DNA from: Epilithonimonas arachidiradicis
GTDB taxonomy: Bacteria; Bacteroidota; Bacteroidia; Flavobacteriales; Weeksellaceae
Reading direction: 5' to 3'
Assembly (NCBI RefSeq): GCF_003610695.1
Contig: NZ_RAQH01000002.1
Location: 124,001 to 188,000, forward strand
DNA length: 64,000 nt
Position numbers and translations under genes: made by a program. This document shows, piece by piece, positions 42,264-50,132 of this stretch (its first letter is position 1; each line of letters begins with the position of its first letter). A model generated the notes under the pieces. That model ran no database searches and had not been told where the DNA came from. It saw only the letters and a list, made by a program, of their open reading frames with translations.

Positions 42264-43622
42264 ATGGACCCCGATAGTTTAGTCAAACTTCTCATTGCAT
42301 TATTTTTAGTTCTTCTGAATGGCTTTTTCGTAGCCGCCGAATTCTCAATCGTTAAAGTACGATACTCCCAGATCCAGCTCAAAGCTGCAGAAGGGAACAC
42401 AATGGCAAAACAAGCCGAAAATATTATCAAAAATCTTGATGCTTATCTGTCAGCAACCCAGTTAGGAATTACGTTGGCATCACTTGCCCTTGGTTGGGTA
42501 GGAGAGAGTGCTCTGCATCATATTATAGAATCTATTTTTCATTCATTGAATATTGAGTTGGCTCAAACTACGGTTACAACTATTTCAGTCGTTTGCAGCT
42601 TCTTGTTGATTACAGTGATGCACATTGTATTTGGAGAATTAGTGCCAAAATCGATTGCGATTAGAAAATCGGAATCGACAACCTTGTTCATTGCATATCC
42701 TTTGCATCTATTTTATAATGTCTTCCGCCCATTTATTTGGTTAATGAATTCATTATCTAACGGGTTTTTGAGAATTATCAAAATTCATCCAGCTTCGGAG
42801 CACGATATTCACTCTACAGAAGAATTGCAGTTGTTGGTAAAACAATCCGCAGACAGTGGAGAAATCGAAGAAGAAAATTATGAGATCATCAAGAATGCAT
42901 TTGATTTTACAGATCATAATGCCAAGCAGATTATGATCACGAGGCAAAATATTTCTTCTATCGATATTGAGGATGACAAGGAAGAAATCATTTCTCAGAT
43001 TATGGACAGCGGCTATTCGCGTATTCCGGTTTATGAGGGTTCTATTGATAATATTGTAGGGATTTTCTATACGAAAGAAATTATCAGAGAATACATAAAA
43101 AGCAAAGGCGAACTGACTCACGAGGATCTGAGAGGATTGATGAGGGAAGCTTTCTTTGTTGTTGGGAGTAAGAAAATATCAGACTTATTGAAAGTATTCC
43201 AATTCAAAAAACAGCATATGGCGATTGTTATTGATGAATTTGGTGGCACCGAAGGAATCATTACGCTGGAAGATATTTTGGAAGAGTTAGTCGGCGAGAT
43301 CCAGGATGAGGAAGATGAAGAAGATAAGATTGTTGATAAAGTTGGAGATAATACCTATTGGGTAAAAGCAACGCAGCCTTTGGAAGAAATCAACGAGTGT
43401 CTTCCCAAAAAAATCCCGCCTTCCGAAGAAGGAGAATATAATACATTGGCCGGTTTTATTTTGAATGAATTACAGGATATCCCGGAAGAGAATCAGGAAT
43501 TCGATTACGGACCTTACCATTTTAAGATCCTTAAGATGCAAAATAAGAGTGTGGAATTGGTAGAATTGTTTTACAACAAATCTTTGGTAGAAGATATCAC
43601 AGACGAAATCACTGAGGGTTAA
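42264..43622 (+). CDS. CNNM/CorC-type membrane protein (DUF21, CBS pair, CorC_HlyC)
   Basis: A 452-residue membrane protein, often annotated as hemolysin or TlyC-like, now thought to act in Mg or other cation efflux. The DUF21 membrane part (about 1-190) has the helix LLIALFLVLLNGFFVAAEFS and SATQLGITLASLALGWVGE. Two CBS motifs follow (MITRQNISSIDIED, ..., DIVGIFYTKE-type NIVGIFYTKEII; then IVIDEFGGTEGIITLEDILE). The C-terminal CorC_HlyC domain begins near WVKATQPLEEIN. ClpS starts 2 nt after the stop. Confidence 0.93.
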   Translation: MDPDSLVKLLIALFLVLLNGFFVAAEFSIVKVRYSQIQLKAAEGNTMAKQAENIIKNLDAYLSATQLGITLASLALGWVGESALHHIIESIFHSLNIELAQTTVTTISVVCSFLLITVMHIVFGELVPKSIAIRKSESTTLFIAYPLHLFYNVFRPFIWLMNSLSNGFLRIIKIHPASEHDIHSTEELQLLVKQSADSGEIEEENYEIIKNAFDFTDHNAKQIMITRQNISSIDIEDDKEEIISQIMDSGYSRIPVYEGSIDNIVGIFYTKEIIREYIKSKGELTHEDLRGLMREAFFVVGSKKISDLLKVFQFKKQHMAIVIDEFGGTEGIITLEDILEELVGEIQDEEDEEDKIVDKVGDNTYWVKATQPLEEINECLPKKIPPSEEGEYNTLAGFILNELQDIPEENQEFDYGPYHFKILKMQNKSVELVELFYNKSLVEDITDEITEG

Positions 43623-43624
43623 TT

Positions 43625-43927
43625 ATGAAAATCTATAACAATAAATCTTATGATCAGCCAAAACGACAATATGAGGAAGAAGTATTGGTTTTGGAAGAAG
43701 AAGATGAAGTGTACAAGCTGGTGCTTCATAATGATGATGTCAATACATTTGATTTTGTGATAATGTGTCTCATCGAGATTTGCGAGCACACTTTGGAACA
43801 GGCAGAACAGTGTACAATCCTGGTTCATTACAAAGGAAAATGTACTGTGAAAACCGGAGCATTAGAAAAACTTAAACCGATGAATCAGGCATTACTTGAC
43901 AGAGGTTTGAGCTCGGAAATAGTATAA
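43625..43927 (+). CDS. clpS: ATP-dependent Clp protease adaptor ClpS
   Basis: A 100-residue adaptor that brings N-degron substrates to ClpAP/ClpCP. The signature YKLVLHNDDVNTFDFVI with the substrate-pocket residues, followed by the helix LIEICEHTLEQAEQCTIL and the VHYKGKCTVKTGALEKL segment, is typical. The disordered N-terminus (to about 28) is normal for the family. It is cotranscribed with the CNNM-like gene and followed by a bidirectional terminator. Confidence 0.93.
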   Translation: MKIYNNKSYDQPKRQYEEEVLVLEEEDEVYKLVLHNDDVNTFDFVIMCLIEICEHTLEQAEQCTILVHYKGKCTVKTGALEKLKPMNQALLDRGLSSEIV

Positions 43928-43930
43928 ATT

Positions 43931-43962
43931 AAAAAGATTACAGGAATTTGTAATCTTTTTTT
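43931..43962. terminator. Bidirectional terminator between clpS and umuC-like gene
   Basis: AAAAAGATTACAG (43931-43943), a GAAT loop and TTGTAATCTTTTTTT; A-run on the left and T-run on the right serve both convergent genes. Confidence 0.85.
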
Positions 43963-43966
43963 GTTT

Positions 43967-45247
43967 CTATTGAAATCTGTAATTAGCTTCTGGTAAGGTA
44001 TTATTCTTCAAAAATTCTTCATACTCCGGAGAGAGAATTGCTCTTCCGTAGGTGTTCTTTCCGGACATGCCACCTAATCTGATTTTATCTTTTCCGTATT
44101 TTGAATTCAGTTTATCAATCGCTTTCATAATAGGAATATGCTTGGAATCGATATCATTTTCAAAAAGATTAATCAGTCTTTCGTTATCAGGAACAAAATC
44201 CGAAACCATCACGCCAGCTTTCTTGTAATGAAAGCCTTCTTTGTAAATCGCTTCAAATATAGAATGGGCGTACTTTGCCAAAACAATCGATGAGCTGCTG
44301 GGATTCGGAAGAACGATAGAAAATCCGTCCTTATATTCGCCCAATTCTTTCCGGAATCTATTAGTTTGAATAAAAACACTAATGACTTTGCAACAGGAAT
44401 TTTGTTTTCTCAATTTTTCTGCACAATAGATGGCGAAAGTTTCGATACGTTCTGCTATTTCCTCCTTATTAGTAACCATTTTCATAAAGCTTCGGCTTAC
44501 CATTATCGATTTTTTATCAGAAGCTTTATCAAGTTTCAGCTGCGGAATTCCCTTCAGTTCGTTAATCATTCTTACACCGTGTATTCCCATAATTTTCCGA
44601 ACCCACATTTCAGGTTTTTGAAGCAGATCCCAAGCCTTATAGACACCACTATCTTTCATTTTAGCGCTAAGTCGCCTTCCTATTCCCCATACATTCTCAA
44701 TATCGAGGTTTTTTAATGCTTCTTCTATTTTTTCTTTAGAATCCATTATATAGACACCACTAGCATATCTGTCAGTTTCTTTTTTTACAATGTGATTGGC
44801 AATTTTGCAAAGCGTCTTTGTTGGAGCTATTCCGATGCTTGTGGGAAGTTTAAGATCATCATTAATTTTTTGTCTGATTTTACAACAATACTCATTCAGA
44901 TTAAAATATTTGAAACCGTTAAAATCCAAAAATAACTCATCAATGCTATAGATCTCATATGCACCGTTTGGTAAAAAACTTTTTGCCATTTCCATCACTT
45001 GCTGACTACGAAAATTATAAAGTTCAAACTTCGCAGATAAGACTTTAACATTGTTTGCGGCGAACAGATCTTTGTATTTAAAAGCAGGAGCGCCCATTGG
45101 GATTCCAAGTTCTTTGGCTTCATTGCTTCTGGACACCACACATCCGTCATTGTTAGATAATACTACAACAGGATGATCCTCTAGTGTAGGATCTAAAGTT
45201 CTTTCACAGGAAACAAAAAAATTGTTGCAGTCGAGGAGTGCGTACAT
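43967..45247 (-). CDS. umuC: Y-family DNA polymerase, UmuC-like
   Basis: A 426-residue translesion polymerase subunit. The N-terminal MYALLDCNNFFVSCERTLDP carries the first catalytic Asp, YSIDELFLDFNGF the acidic pair, and the palm-fingers segment VVVLSNNDGCVVSRSNEAK matches UmuC more than DinB/Pol IV. The C-terminal part (about 235-426) contains the little-finger domain. It is divergent from an S24/LexA-like regulator gene, and its start codon lies inside a palindrome (45245-45258), so it is probably controlled by that regulator. No umuD is present; the S24 protein could take part of that role, but this is inference. Confidence 0.95.
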   Translation of the reverse strand: MYALLDCNNFFVSCERTLDPTLEDHPVVVLSNNDGCVVSRSNEAKELGIPMGAPAFKYKDLFAANNVKVLSAKFELYNFRSQQVMEMAKSFLPNGAYEIYSIDELFLDFNGFKYFNLNEYCCKIRQKINDDLKLPTSIGIAPTKTLCKIANHIVKKETDRYASGVYIMDSKEKIEEALKNLDIENVWGIGRRLSAKMKDSGVYKAWDLLQKPEMWVRKIMGIHGVRMINELKGIPQLKLDKASDKKSIMVSRSFMKMVTNKEEIAERIETFAIYCAEKLRKQNSCCKVISVFIQTNRFRKELGEYKDGFSIVLPNPSSSSIVLAKYAHSIFEAIYKEGFHYKKAGVMVSDFVPDNERLINLFENDIDSKHIPIMKAIDKLNSKYGKDKIRLGGMSGKNTYGRAILSPEYEEFLKNNTLPEANYRFQ

Positions 45248-45265
45248 AATAAATTATGACATAAT
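45245..45265. promoter_or_regulatory. Palindromic operator candidate at umuC start
   Basis: CATAATAAATTATG (45245-45258) and the overlapping ATTATGACATAAT (45253-45265) are perfect inverted repeats. They cover the umuC start codon and leader and share TAAATTAT[AG]ACA with the operator candidate at 45317-45335. Confidence 0.65.
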
Positions 45266-45277
45266 ATTTCTTAAGAA

Positions 45278-45285
45278 CAAATTTA
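45278..45285 (-). promoter_or_regulatory. -7 element of umuC promoter
   Basis: TAAATTTG on the minus strand (45285 to 45278), a perfect match, 30 nt before the umuC ATG. Confidence 0.65.
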
Positions 45286-45308
45286 GTTACATATTTGAAC
45301 AAAATTTG

Positions 45309-45316
45309 TATTTTTG
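45309..45316 (+). promoter_or_regulatory. -7 element of S24-regulator promoter
   Basis: TATTTTTG, a perfect match, directly followed by the palindrome at 45317. Confidence 0.7.
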
Positions 45317-45335
45317 TTGTTATAAATTATAACAA
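45317..45335. promoter_or_regulatory. Perfect 19-nt palindrome, operator candidate of the S24 regulator
   Basis: TTGTTATAAATTATAACAA has two perfect 9-nt half sites around a central A. It abuts the -7 element, covers the expected transcription start and ends on the first base of the regulator's ATG. Autoregulation is likely. Confidence 0.75.
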
Positions 45336-46111
45336 TGTCAATTTTTTCAGATAATATCAGGTTTTTAAGAGCTAAGAAAGAAATCACTCAGCAAGATTTG
45401 GCAGATACATTAATCATTACAAGGTCAAGATATGTTTCCTACGAAGATGGACGTTCGGAACCACCAATTGAAGTGTTGATTAAAATGTCAAAATTTTTTA
45501 ATGTCAGCATTGATTTGCTTTTGACGGTGGATATCAAGAAATATCCGTTGGAAGAAATGATGAATCTCCCCGACAATAGGATTTTGTTACCCATAATTAT
45601 AGATGAGTCCGGAAATAACAGCATAGAAATCATTCCACAAAAAGCTTCGATGGGTTATCTGTCGGGTTACAGCGATCCAGAATATATCGAAAGTCTGCAG
45701 CGGATTTCATTGCCATTTTTGACTAATGGAAAGTATAGAGCTTTTCCTGCGCAGGGCGATTCTATGCCGCCCTTCAAAGATGGTTCCTACATCATTGGGA
45801 AATATGTGGAAGATATTGAAGATTTGAAAAAGAACAAAAGTTACATTTTTGTGACTCTGAATGACGGAATTTCCTACAAACGATTTAAGTCTAAAAATAA
45901 ACAGTCGATTGAGGTAGCTGCGGACAATTCTTTCTATAAGCCTTATGAGATTCCGCTGGGTGAGATTATGGAAATCTGGCAATATGCATCGGGTATTTTT
46001 CCGGAAGATTTTGAACCGGAAGATTTTGATAATTATAACCTTAAAGATATGTTTCTGGAAATAAGAAAGGACATCAAACTATTAGATGAAAAAGTTTCCA
46101 ATTCCAAATAA
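45335..46111 (+). CDS. XRE-type HTH regulator with S24 (LexA/UmuD-like) peptidase domain
   Basis: A 258-residue cytoplasmic regulator. Residues 1-65 are an XRE helix-turn-helix (FLRAKKEITQQDLADTLII then SRYVSYEDGRSEPPIEVLIK). Residues about 100-225 are an S24 domain with Ser143 in QGDSMPPFKDG and Lys182 in DGISYKRFK, the LexA/UmuD Ser-Lys dyad. The expected Ala-Gly cleavage site is not clear; the region reads PQKASMGYLSGY, so self-cleavage is uncertain. The tail (about 225-258) is acidic then helical. The gene is divergent from umuC, 23 nt upstream of alkB, and has a perfect palindrome at its own promoter. A DNA-damage-responsive repressor is the likely role. Confidence 0.88.
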   Translation: MSIFSDNIRFLRAKKEITQQDLADTLIITRSRYVSYEDGRSEPPIEVLIKMSKFFNVSIDLLLTVDIKKYPLEEMMNLPDNRILLPIIIDESGNNSIEIIPQKASMGYLSGYSDPEYIESLQRISLPFLTNGKYRAFPAQGDSMPPFKDGSYIIGKYVEDIEDLKKNKSYIFVTLNDGISYKRFKSKNKQSIEVAADNSFYKPYEIPLGEIMEIWQYASGIFPEDFEPEDFDNYNLKDMFLEIRKDIKLLDEKVSNSK

Positions 46112-46134
46112 TTTTAAATTCTTAATAAAAATCT

Positions 46135-46743
46135 ATGCAGCTTAGTTTATTCGATTCAGGCGATTACTACCAGTTTCCTGCGGAGTTATTGGACTATACC
46201 GAGCATTTTTTGTCTGAAGATAAAGCAACCAGTCTTGAGAAAAAACTCATCGAAAGTGTTCCATGGAAACAGAGAATGCAGAAGATGTATGATAAAGAAG
46301 TGCTCACTCCACGTTTGACTGCTTGGTATGGCGACGATGATAAGTCTTATCATTTGGGAGGTAATAACTTCAGTGTGAATGCCTGGACGCCGGAGCTTTT
46401 GAGCATAAAGTATAAAATCGAAAAACTGACGGGTCACAAATTTAATTCCGTATTGCTGAATTTTTACAGAGATGGGAACGACTCTGTAGCTTGGCATCGT
46501 GATAAAGAAAGCGAATTAGGAAACCGTCCGGTAATTGCTTCTGTGAGTCTCGGTGAGATAAGGAATTTTGATTTCAGAAAAAAAGACAATCATCGGAATA
46601 AGTACAGTTTACCCTTGCAGCACGGTTCTCTGCTTATTATGAAAGGCGACCTGCAAACCAATTGGGAACATCGGATTGCTAAATCCAACAGACCAATGAG
46701 ACCACGTATTAATCTTACTTTTCGTCAGATTCGTGAATTATAA
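46135..46743 (+). CDS. alkB: Alpha-ketoglutarate-dependent DNA dioxygenase AlkB
   Basis: Oxidatively removes alkyl groups (1-methyladenine, 3-methylcytosine) from DNA or RNA using Fe(II) and 2-oxoglutarate. It has 202 residues. The iron ligands are His121 and Asp123 in VAWHRDKE and His179 in NWEHRI; the 2-oxoglutarate arginines are in RPRINLTFR (Arg189/191). The start MQLSLFDSGDYY is usual for the ALKBH2/3-like bacterial group. It is 23 nt behind the S24 regulator gene, which suggests joint control with umuC. Confidence 0.95.
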   Translation: MQLSLFDSGDYYQFPAELLDYTEHFLSEDKATSLEKKLIESVPWKQRMQKMYDKEVLTPRLTAWYGDDDKSYHLGGNNFSVNAWTPELLSIKYKIEKLTGHKFNSVLLNFYRDGNDSVAWHRDKESELGNRPVIASVSLGEIRNFDFRKKDNHRNKYSLPLQHGSLLIMKGDLQTNWEHRIAKSNRPMRPRINLTFRQIREL

Positions 46744-46785
46744 ATGATATTTCACCTTGTTATTTTTATTTTTCTAATGAAAAGT

Positions 46786-46793
46786 TATATTTG
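46786..46793 (+). promoter_or_regulatory. -7 element of secreted metalloprotease gene
   Basis: TATATTTG, a perfect match, 64 nt before the ATG at 46858, a longer leader than most here. Confidence 0.55.
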
Positions 46794-46857
46794 TTGATTT
46801 TAATAATGTTGATTTGAATAAAAATTATTATTTTTAACATTAATTAAAACAATACTT

Positions 46858-48702
46858 ATGAATTTAAAAATCAATTTTCTGGTAGCCAGTTTTGCATTGA
46901 CCTTTTCTACAATGTACGGACAGACTACCACACTCGAATCTAAAGCAAGAGATTGGATTTCTAAAAACTCAAACAAAATAGGAACGACGTCCAAAGATAA
47001 TTTTGAATTTCAATCTTCCAGAAAAAGTTTGTCAGGAGAAACCTTAAGATTCCAGCAGACTATTAACGGAATTCCTGTTTATGAAGGGGATATTGCGATA
47101 CATTTTAATAAGCAAGGAGAAGTAACCTACGGAACAGAAATAGCCGTTTCCAAACAGCTGAAACAAGTTGATACGACTCCGACTTTTAATAAAAGTGATG
47201 CCTTCGAAACGGCAAAAATTGCAGCTGAAATCAAAGGCGAAATTACCCATCAGGAAAATGATCTGTATGTTTTTTTAACAGAAGGCGGACAGACTAGATT
47301 GGTGCATAGAGTAATCATCAATTCTTATGAAACTTCTGGTGATTGGGAAATAATGGTAGATGCACATTCCGGAGACGTACTCAGAATCCTTGATATTGCC
47401 AACTATCATCACGACGATAACCGAAAGAAAAAATCAAAACAGAAGCCGGCAGAGATGAAAGCGGCCGGAACGGCTTATATTTTTGATCCGGATCCACTGT
47501 CCAGAGCGCACGTAGCTTATGGGGGAGATTATGTTGATAATAATGATGCGACTAATGCAAGTCTGGACGCAGCAAGAAGTTTGGTGACTTTGCCGGATAT
47601 CACCTTATCAAATGGTGTATATAGTTTAAAAAGCAAATATGTCCAGATAGCAGACTTTGAAGCGCCTTCAACAGGACTTTTTACACAGTCTTCTCCCGAT
47701 TTTCTTTTCAACAGGAATGAACAAGGTTTCGAAGCGGTAAATGCATTTTATCATATCGATAGAAGTCTCGCTTATATTAATGAAACTTTAGGAATCGTTT
47801 GTAAATCTACGCTTAATGGCGGTGTAATAATGGTTGATCCACATGGATTGAACGGTGATGATAATTCACATTTTATTCCCAGCTCCCAAAGATTAGCTTT
47901 CGGTGAAGGTTGTGTAGATGATGCGGAGGATGCTGACGTGGTTTTACATGAATTGGGACATGCTATTCATCATTGGGTTACCGGACTTAAATCTTCTTCC
48001 GCTCAAGGTTTAGGAGAAGGTTCCGGAGATTATTGGGCAATGTCCTACAGCAGAAGTCTGAATCAATGGGCAAAAGCGGAACCTCAGTATAACTGGATGT
48101 TTAGCTGGGATGGTCACAACGAATGCTGGGCCGGACGTGTAACCAATTATGCTCCAAAATATCCTACAAGCACAATTAACAATTCATCCTATATCCACAT
48201 CAATGGACAGATCTGGGCAACATCTCTAATGAGAATCTATGACAGAATCGGCAAAGAGAAAACAGACCGCATCTTCTTGGAAGGATTAGCGATGACCAAC
48301 TCTTCCGGCAACCAGCAGACCGCAGCTGTTGCGGTGAGACAGGCTTCAATTGATATGTTGGGAACTTATGGCTTCACTTGTGATGATGTCAACATTATTA
48401 CAGAAGAATTGACGACATCTGGATATACACTTCCTGCATATCAATGTACAAGTTTGGCAGTTTCTGATCTTGCCAAAAATTCAGTATCTGTTTATCCAAA
48501 TCCTGTAACTGAGAAATTAACTGTCTCAATGAACTTCAAAAAAGCAGAGACAGCAGAGATTTATAGCTTAGAGGGAAGAAAAATTTCTGAGACTAATATT
48601 AATTCTAATAATAATGTCATCAATGTTTCTACTCTGAGCAAAGGTGTTTATCTATTGAAGATAAAAGGAACTGATATTGCTCAGAAGTTTATCAAGAATT
48701 AA
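46858..48702 (+). CDS. Secreted zinc metalloprotease (FTP propeptide, fungalysin-like) with T9SS sorting domain
   Basis: A 614-residue protein. Signal peptide about 1-21 (ending YGQ). An FTP-like propeptide (about 40-175) has LRFQQTINGIPVYEGDIAI and WEIMVDAHSGDVLRI. The catalytic part holds HELGH (His364, Glu365, His368) and the third ligand Glu387 in GLGEGSGDYWA, as in gluzincins of the M4/M36 type. The C-terminal 70 residues (VSVYPNPVTEKLTVSMNF... GVYLLKIKGTDIAQKFIKN) are a type A T9SS sorting domain. It is probably an extracellular protease; M36 is favoured over M4 by the DYWAMSYS context, but not proven. Confidence 0.92.
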   Translation: MNLKINFLVASFALTFSTMYGQTTTLESKARDWISKNSNKIGTTSKDNFEFQSSRKSLSGETLRFQQTINGIPVYEGDIAIHFNKQGEVTYGTEIAVSKQLKQVDTTPTFNKSDAFETAKIAAEIKGEITHQENDLYVFLTEGGQTRLVHRVIINSYETSGDWEIMVDAHSGDVLRILDIANYHHDDNRKKKSKQKPAEMKAAGTAYIFDPDPLSRAHVAYGGDYVDNNDATNASLDAARSLVTLPDITLSNGVYSLKSKYVQIADFEAPSTGLFTQSSPDFLFNRNEQGFEAVNAFYHIDRSLAYINETLGIVCKSTLNGGVIMVDPHGLNGDDNSHFIPSSQRLAFGEGCVDDAEDADVVLHELGHAIHHWVTGLKSSSAQGLGEGSGDYWAMSYSRSLNQWAKAEPQYNWMFSWDGHNECWAGRVTNYAPKYPTSTINNSSYIHINGQIWATSLMRIYDRIGKEKTDRIFLEGLAMTNSSGNQQTAAVAVRQASIDMLGTYGFTCDDVNIITEELTTSGYTLPAYQCTSLAVSDLAKNSVSVYPNPVTEKLTVSMNFKKAETAEIYSLEGRKISETNINSNNNVINVSTLSKGVYLLKIKGTDIAQKFIKN

Positions 48703-48721
48703 TTGAGATAGATTTTAAAAT

Positions 48722-48752
48722 AAAAAACCGATTGTCATTCAATCGGTTTTTT
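48722..48752. terminator. Bidirectional terminator between convergent peptidase genes
   Basis: AAAAAACCGATTG, TCATT loop and CAATCGGTTTTTTAT; strong stem with A and T runs. Confidence 0.88.
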
Positions 48753-48753
48753 A

Positions 48754-50016
48754 TTAGAATTTCACATTGAAAACTTTTTCTTCGCCGTTACGTTTTACGG
48801 TCACAGGATATTCTTCTCCAGCGTTGATCTTTGAAAGGCAGTCCATATAAGAATAAACCTCTTTCACTTCACATTTTCCGATTTTCGTAAGAACGTCGCC
48901 TTGTAAGATTCCCACATTCGCTGCAGGTCTGTTGTCGATGACACCATCGATGCCCATTCCGTCTTTTGTATCAGCATAATTTGGCATAATTCCCAGACTC
49001 ACTTTATATTTTGGAACTGCTTTCGTTGCAGTAACCGCCGTTTTTGTGAACGGAATTTCCTTTTCATTTCCTAAAGCATTAGCCAAATTGAAAACATAAC
49101 TGGTAATGATTTTCTGCCCTGCATAATTGATTTTGTCAGCATCATCAGTCGGTTTGTGGTAATCATTGTGAGTCCCAGTAAATAAGAATAAAACCGGAAT
49201 ATCTTTCAAATAAAAAGACGTATGATCGCTTGGTCCAACACCAGATTCATCCAAAGACAGATTAATACTTTCAGGTTTATATTTTTTAACCAAATCTGAT
49301 AGAATAGGAGAGGTTCCAACGCCACCAACAGTCAGGTTGTTGTCTTTATTCAGTCGTCCAATCATATCCATATTAATCATTAAAATCGTGTTAGGATAAT
49401 TGGTTTTGATAGTTTCTGCTAATTTTTTAGAGCCCATCAATCCATCTTCCTCGCCCGAGAACAATGCGAAAACATAATTCACATTTTCTTTTGTTTTATT
49501 CTGTGAGAACATTCTTGCTAATTCCAAAACAGCAGCAGTTCCAGAAGCATTGTCATCAGCGCCGTTATGGATTTGTCCATCAGAATTAGCTAGAGTAGAA
49601 TTGTGGTGTTCGTTGAGTCCAAGGTGATCATAATGTGCTCCAATGACAATTGTTTTCTCTGCTTTGTTGTCAAGAACGGCGATTACATTTTTCCCTTTTA
49701 CAGCTGTGGATGTTTTGTCATCGTGAGGATTTAGCTTAACACTGTATTCAAAGTTTTGGATGAATTCTTTGCCTTCATAAGGCTTCAATCCTAATTTTTT
49801 AAATTCAGATGAAAGATATTTAGCAGCTTTGGCTTCACCTTCAGAACCCGTCAATCTTCCCTGTAATTCATCTGAAGCTAAAAAGTAAATATGTTTTTTG
49901 AGATTATCTTCATTAACCTGCTCAGGATTTGATTTTTGCTGAGAATAATATAATGTGGAAATCCCTAATAATGAAAGTGTTGATACTTGTTTTAATTTGG
50001 TTATCGATAAAAACAT
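48754..50016 (-). CDS. Exported M28-family aminopeptidase with C-terminal PDZ domain
   Basis: A 420-residue exported zinc aminopeptidase. The N-terminus has a signal-like hydrophobic stretch (VSTLSLLGISTLYYSQQ). Di-zinc ligands are visible in GAHYDHLGLNEH (His), NGADDNASGTAA (bridging Asp), FSGEEDGLMGSKK (catalytic Glu plus ligand Glu), INMDMIGR (Asp) and the late HNDYHKPTDDADK (His). Residues about 330-420 form a PDZ domain (DGVIDNRPAANVGILQGDVLTKIG). No T9SS domain is present, so it is probably periplasmic. It is adjacent to a second M28 gene in the same direction. Confidence 0.92.
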   Translation of the reverse strand: MFLSITKLKQVSTLSLLGISTLYYSQQKSNPEQVNEDNLKKHIYFLASDELQGRLTGSEGEAKAAKYLSSEFKKLGLKPYEGKEFIQNFEYSVKLNPHDDKTSTAVKGKNVIAVLDNKAEKTIVIGAHYDHLGLNEHHNSTLANSDGQIHNGADDNASGTAAVLELARMFSQNKTKENVNYVFALFSGEEDGLMGSKKLAETIKTNYPNTILMINMDMIGRLNKDNNLTVGGVGTSPILSDLVKKYKPESINLSLDESGVGPSDHTSFYLKDIPVLFLFTGTHNDYHKPTDDADKINYAGQKIITSYVFNLANALGNEKEIPFTKTAVTATKAVPKYKVSLGIMPNYADTKDGMGIDGVIDNRPAANVGILQGDVLTKIGKCEVKEVYSYMDCLSKINAGEEYPVTVKRNGEEKVFNVKF

Positions 50017-50038
50017 TTTGTCTAATTTTTATTAAGAA

Positions 50039-50046
50039 CAAATCTA
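50039..50046 (-). promoter_or_regulatory. -7 element of M28-PDZ gene
   Basis: TAGATTTG on the minus strand (50046 to 50039), a perfect match, 22 nt before the ATG. Confidence 0.55.
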
Positions 50047-50084
50047 ATGTTTTTTAATCGATTTCTTATCCCAATATTTATCAT

Positions 50085-50112
50085 AAAAAATCCCGAGATA
50101 TTCTCAGGATTA
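50085..50112 (-). terminator. Terminator of the T9SS M28 gene
   Basis: Read on the minus strand, AATCCTGAGA and TCTCGGGATT pair and are followed by TTTTTAT. It separates the two M28 genes. Confidence 0.8.
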
Positions 50113-50132
50113 ATATTTAATGGATTACTTAA

